From the NCBI GenBank assembly GCA_965242895.1, contig OZ251507.1, positions 1,922,001 to 1,986,000 on the forward strand: DNA of 64,000 nucleotides, given 5' to 3'. Shown here piece after piece: positions 63,706-64,000 of the stretch. Origin of the DNA: CATQHL01 sp965242895 (lineage in GTDB: Bacteria > Actinomycetota > Acidimicrobiia > Acidimicrobiales > CATQHL01). Position 1 is the first letter of the stretch. Each line of letters begins with the position of its first letter. A program made the translations under genes and the position numbers. Below the pieces are notes generated by a model. The model was not told the DNA's origin, searched no databases, and saw only the letters and a list, made by a program, of their open reading frames with translations.

Positions 63706-64000
63706 TTATTGGGGTGTGGGTGTGTAGGTTTGGGTTTTCCAGGGGGTCGCGTCGTCGGGGGTTATTTCCCAGCAGTGGATGTTTCCGGTGGTGTGTAGGC
63801 CGCATTGGTGGTCGTAGCCTGCGCTTACGGCTGTGAAGGGTCCTGTTTGTTGGAAGAAGGCTGCCCCGGCGTCGTCCCAGCATTCTATGGCCCCGTCGCT
63901 GCGGAGCCCGCAGGTGTAGGTGCCTCCTACGCTGAGGGCAGTGTAGGTTTGCGGGCCGCTTGTTCTTAGCTCGTCGGGGTAGACGCCGGCTCTGGTGTAG
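63706..64000 (-). CDS. RCC1-like propeller lipoprotein, copy I, C-terminal part only
   Basis: Open from the window edge to a TAA at 63706-63708; the start is outside. It covers the last two blades (YTCGLRSDGAIECWD and HQCGLHTTGNIHCWE) and the tail WKTQTYTPTPQ. The sequence is nearly identical to the 3' end of copy E. It is a ninth family member in this half of the window. Confidence 0.85.
   Translation of the reverse strand, partial: YTRAGVYPDELRTSGPQTYTALSVGGTYTCGLRSDGAIECWDDAGAAFFQQTGPFTAVSAGYDHQCGLHTTGNIHCWEITPDDATPWKTQTYTPTPQ

Noticed and set aside
1..64000. tRNA and rRNA genes, transposases, integrases
   Set aside because: None recognised by eye on either strand. A dedicated tRNA or profile search would be needed to exclude small ones.

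Overview
The window looks like high-GC DNA from an actinobacterium-like organism. The clues are an ICL2-type isocitrate lyase, malate synthase G, a mitochondrial-type aconitase, a DUF222/13E12-type HNH protein, and secreted proteins with long Thr-Pro linkers. A sponge- or sediment-associated Acidimicrobiia-like lineage would fit, but that is inference. No rRNA, tRNA, transposase or CRISPR array was recognised. Short tandem repeats, long G tracts and gene remnants are unusually common.

Layout. (1) 1-4.5 kb: the end of a fibronectin type III protein, a divergent RCC1-like lipoprotein and an acidic lipoprotein. (2) 4.7-17.9 kb: a defence/toxin island, all on the minus strand. It holds two related Fic proteins, three HI0074/MNT-type modules (one decayed), and a type I restriction-modification locus. 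In that locus hsdM is frameshifted at a 19-G tract, hsdS is broken, and a two-gene DUF1828 cassette sits between hsdS and hsdR. A 14-G tract lies in the hsdR leader. (3) 17.9-23.7 kb: a repeat-filled stretch with one small lipoprotein and an HNH protein whose 5' end is duplicated. (4) 23.7-33.3 kb: malate synthase G and ICL2, transcribed divergently across 1.8 kb of repeats, then an amidohydrolase. Aconitase is at 42-44 kb. The glyoxylate enzymes carry long low-complexity insertions absent from the E. coli and M. tuberculosis proteins.

(5) 33.4-64 kb: the most unusual region, an expanded minus-strand family. It has eight complete and one partial RCC1-like lipoproteins, each complete one with 14 Cys-bearing blade motifs (two 7-bladed propellers if the RCC1 rule holds). 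Two very large membrane-anchored metalloproteases (HExxHxxGxxD) each end 10-11 nt before an RCC1 lipoprotein. Short protease-tail remnants precede other RCC1 genes, so protease plus RCC1 lipoprotein appears to be the ancestral unit that was copied, recombined and trimmed. Two neighbouring copies are near-identical except for a variable block in blades 4-6, which suggests gene conversion or cassette-like diversification at the cell surface. A truncated copy of the amidohydrolase 3' end beside a second RCC1 gene records a segmental duplication.
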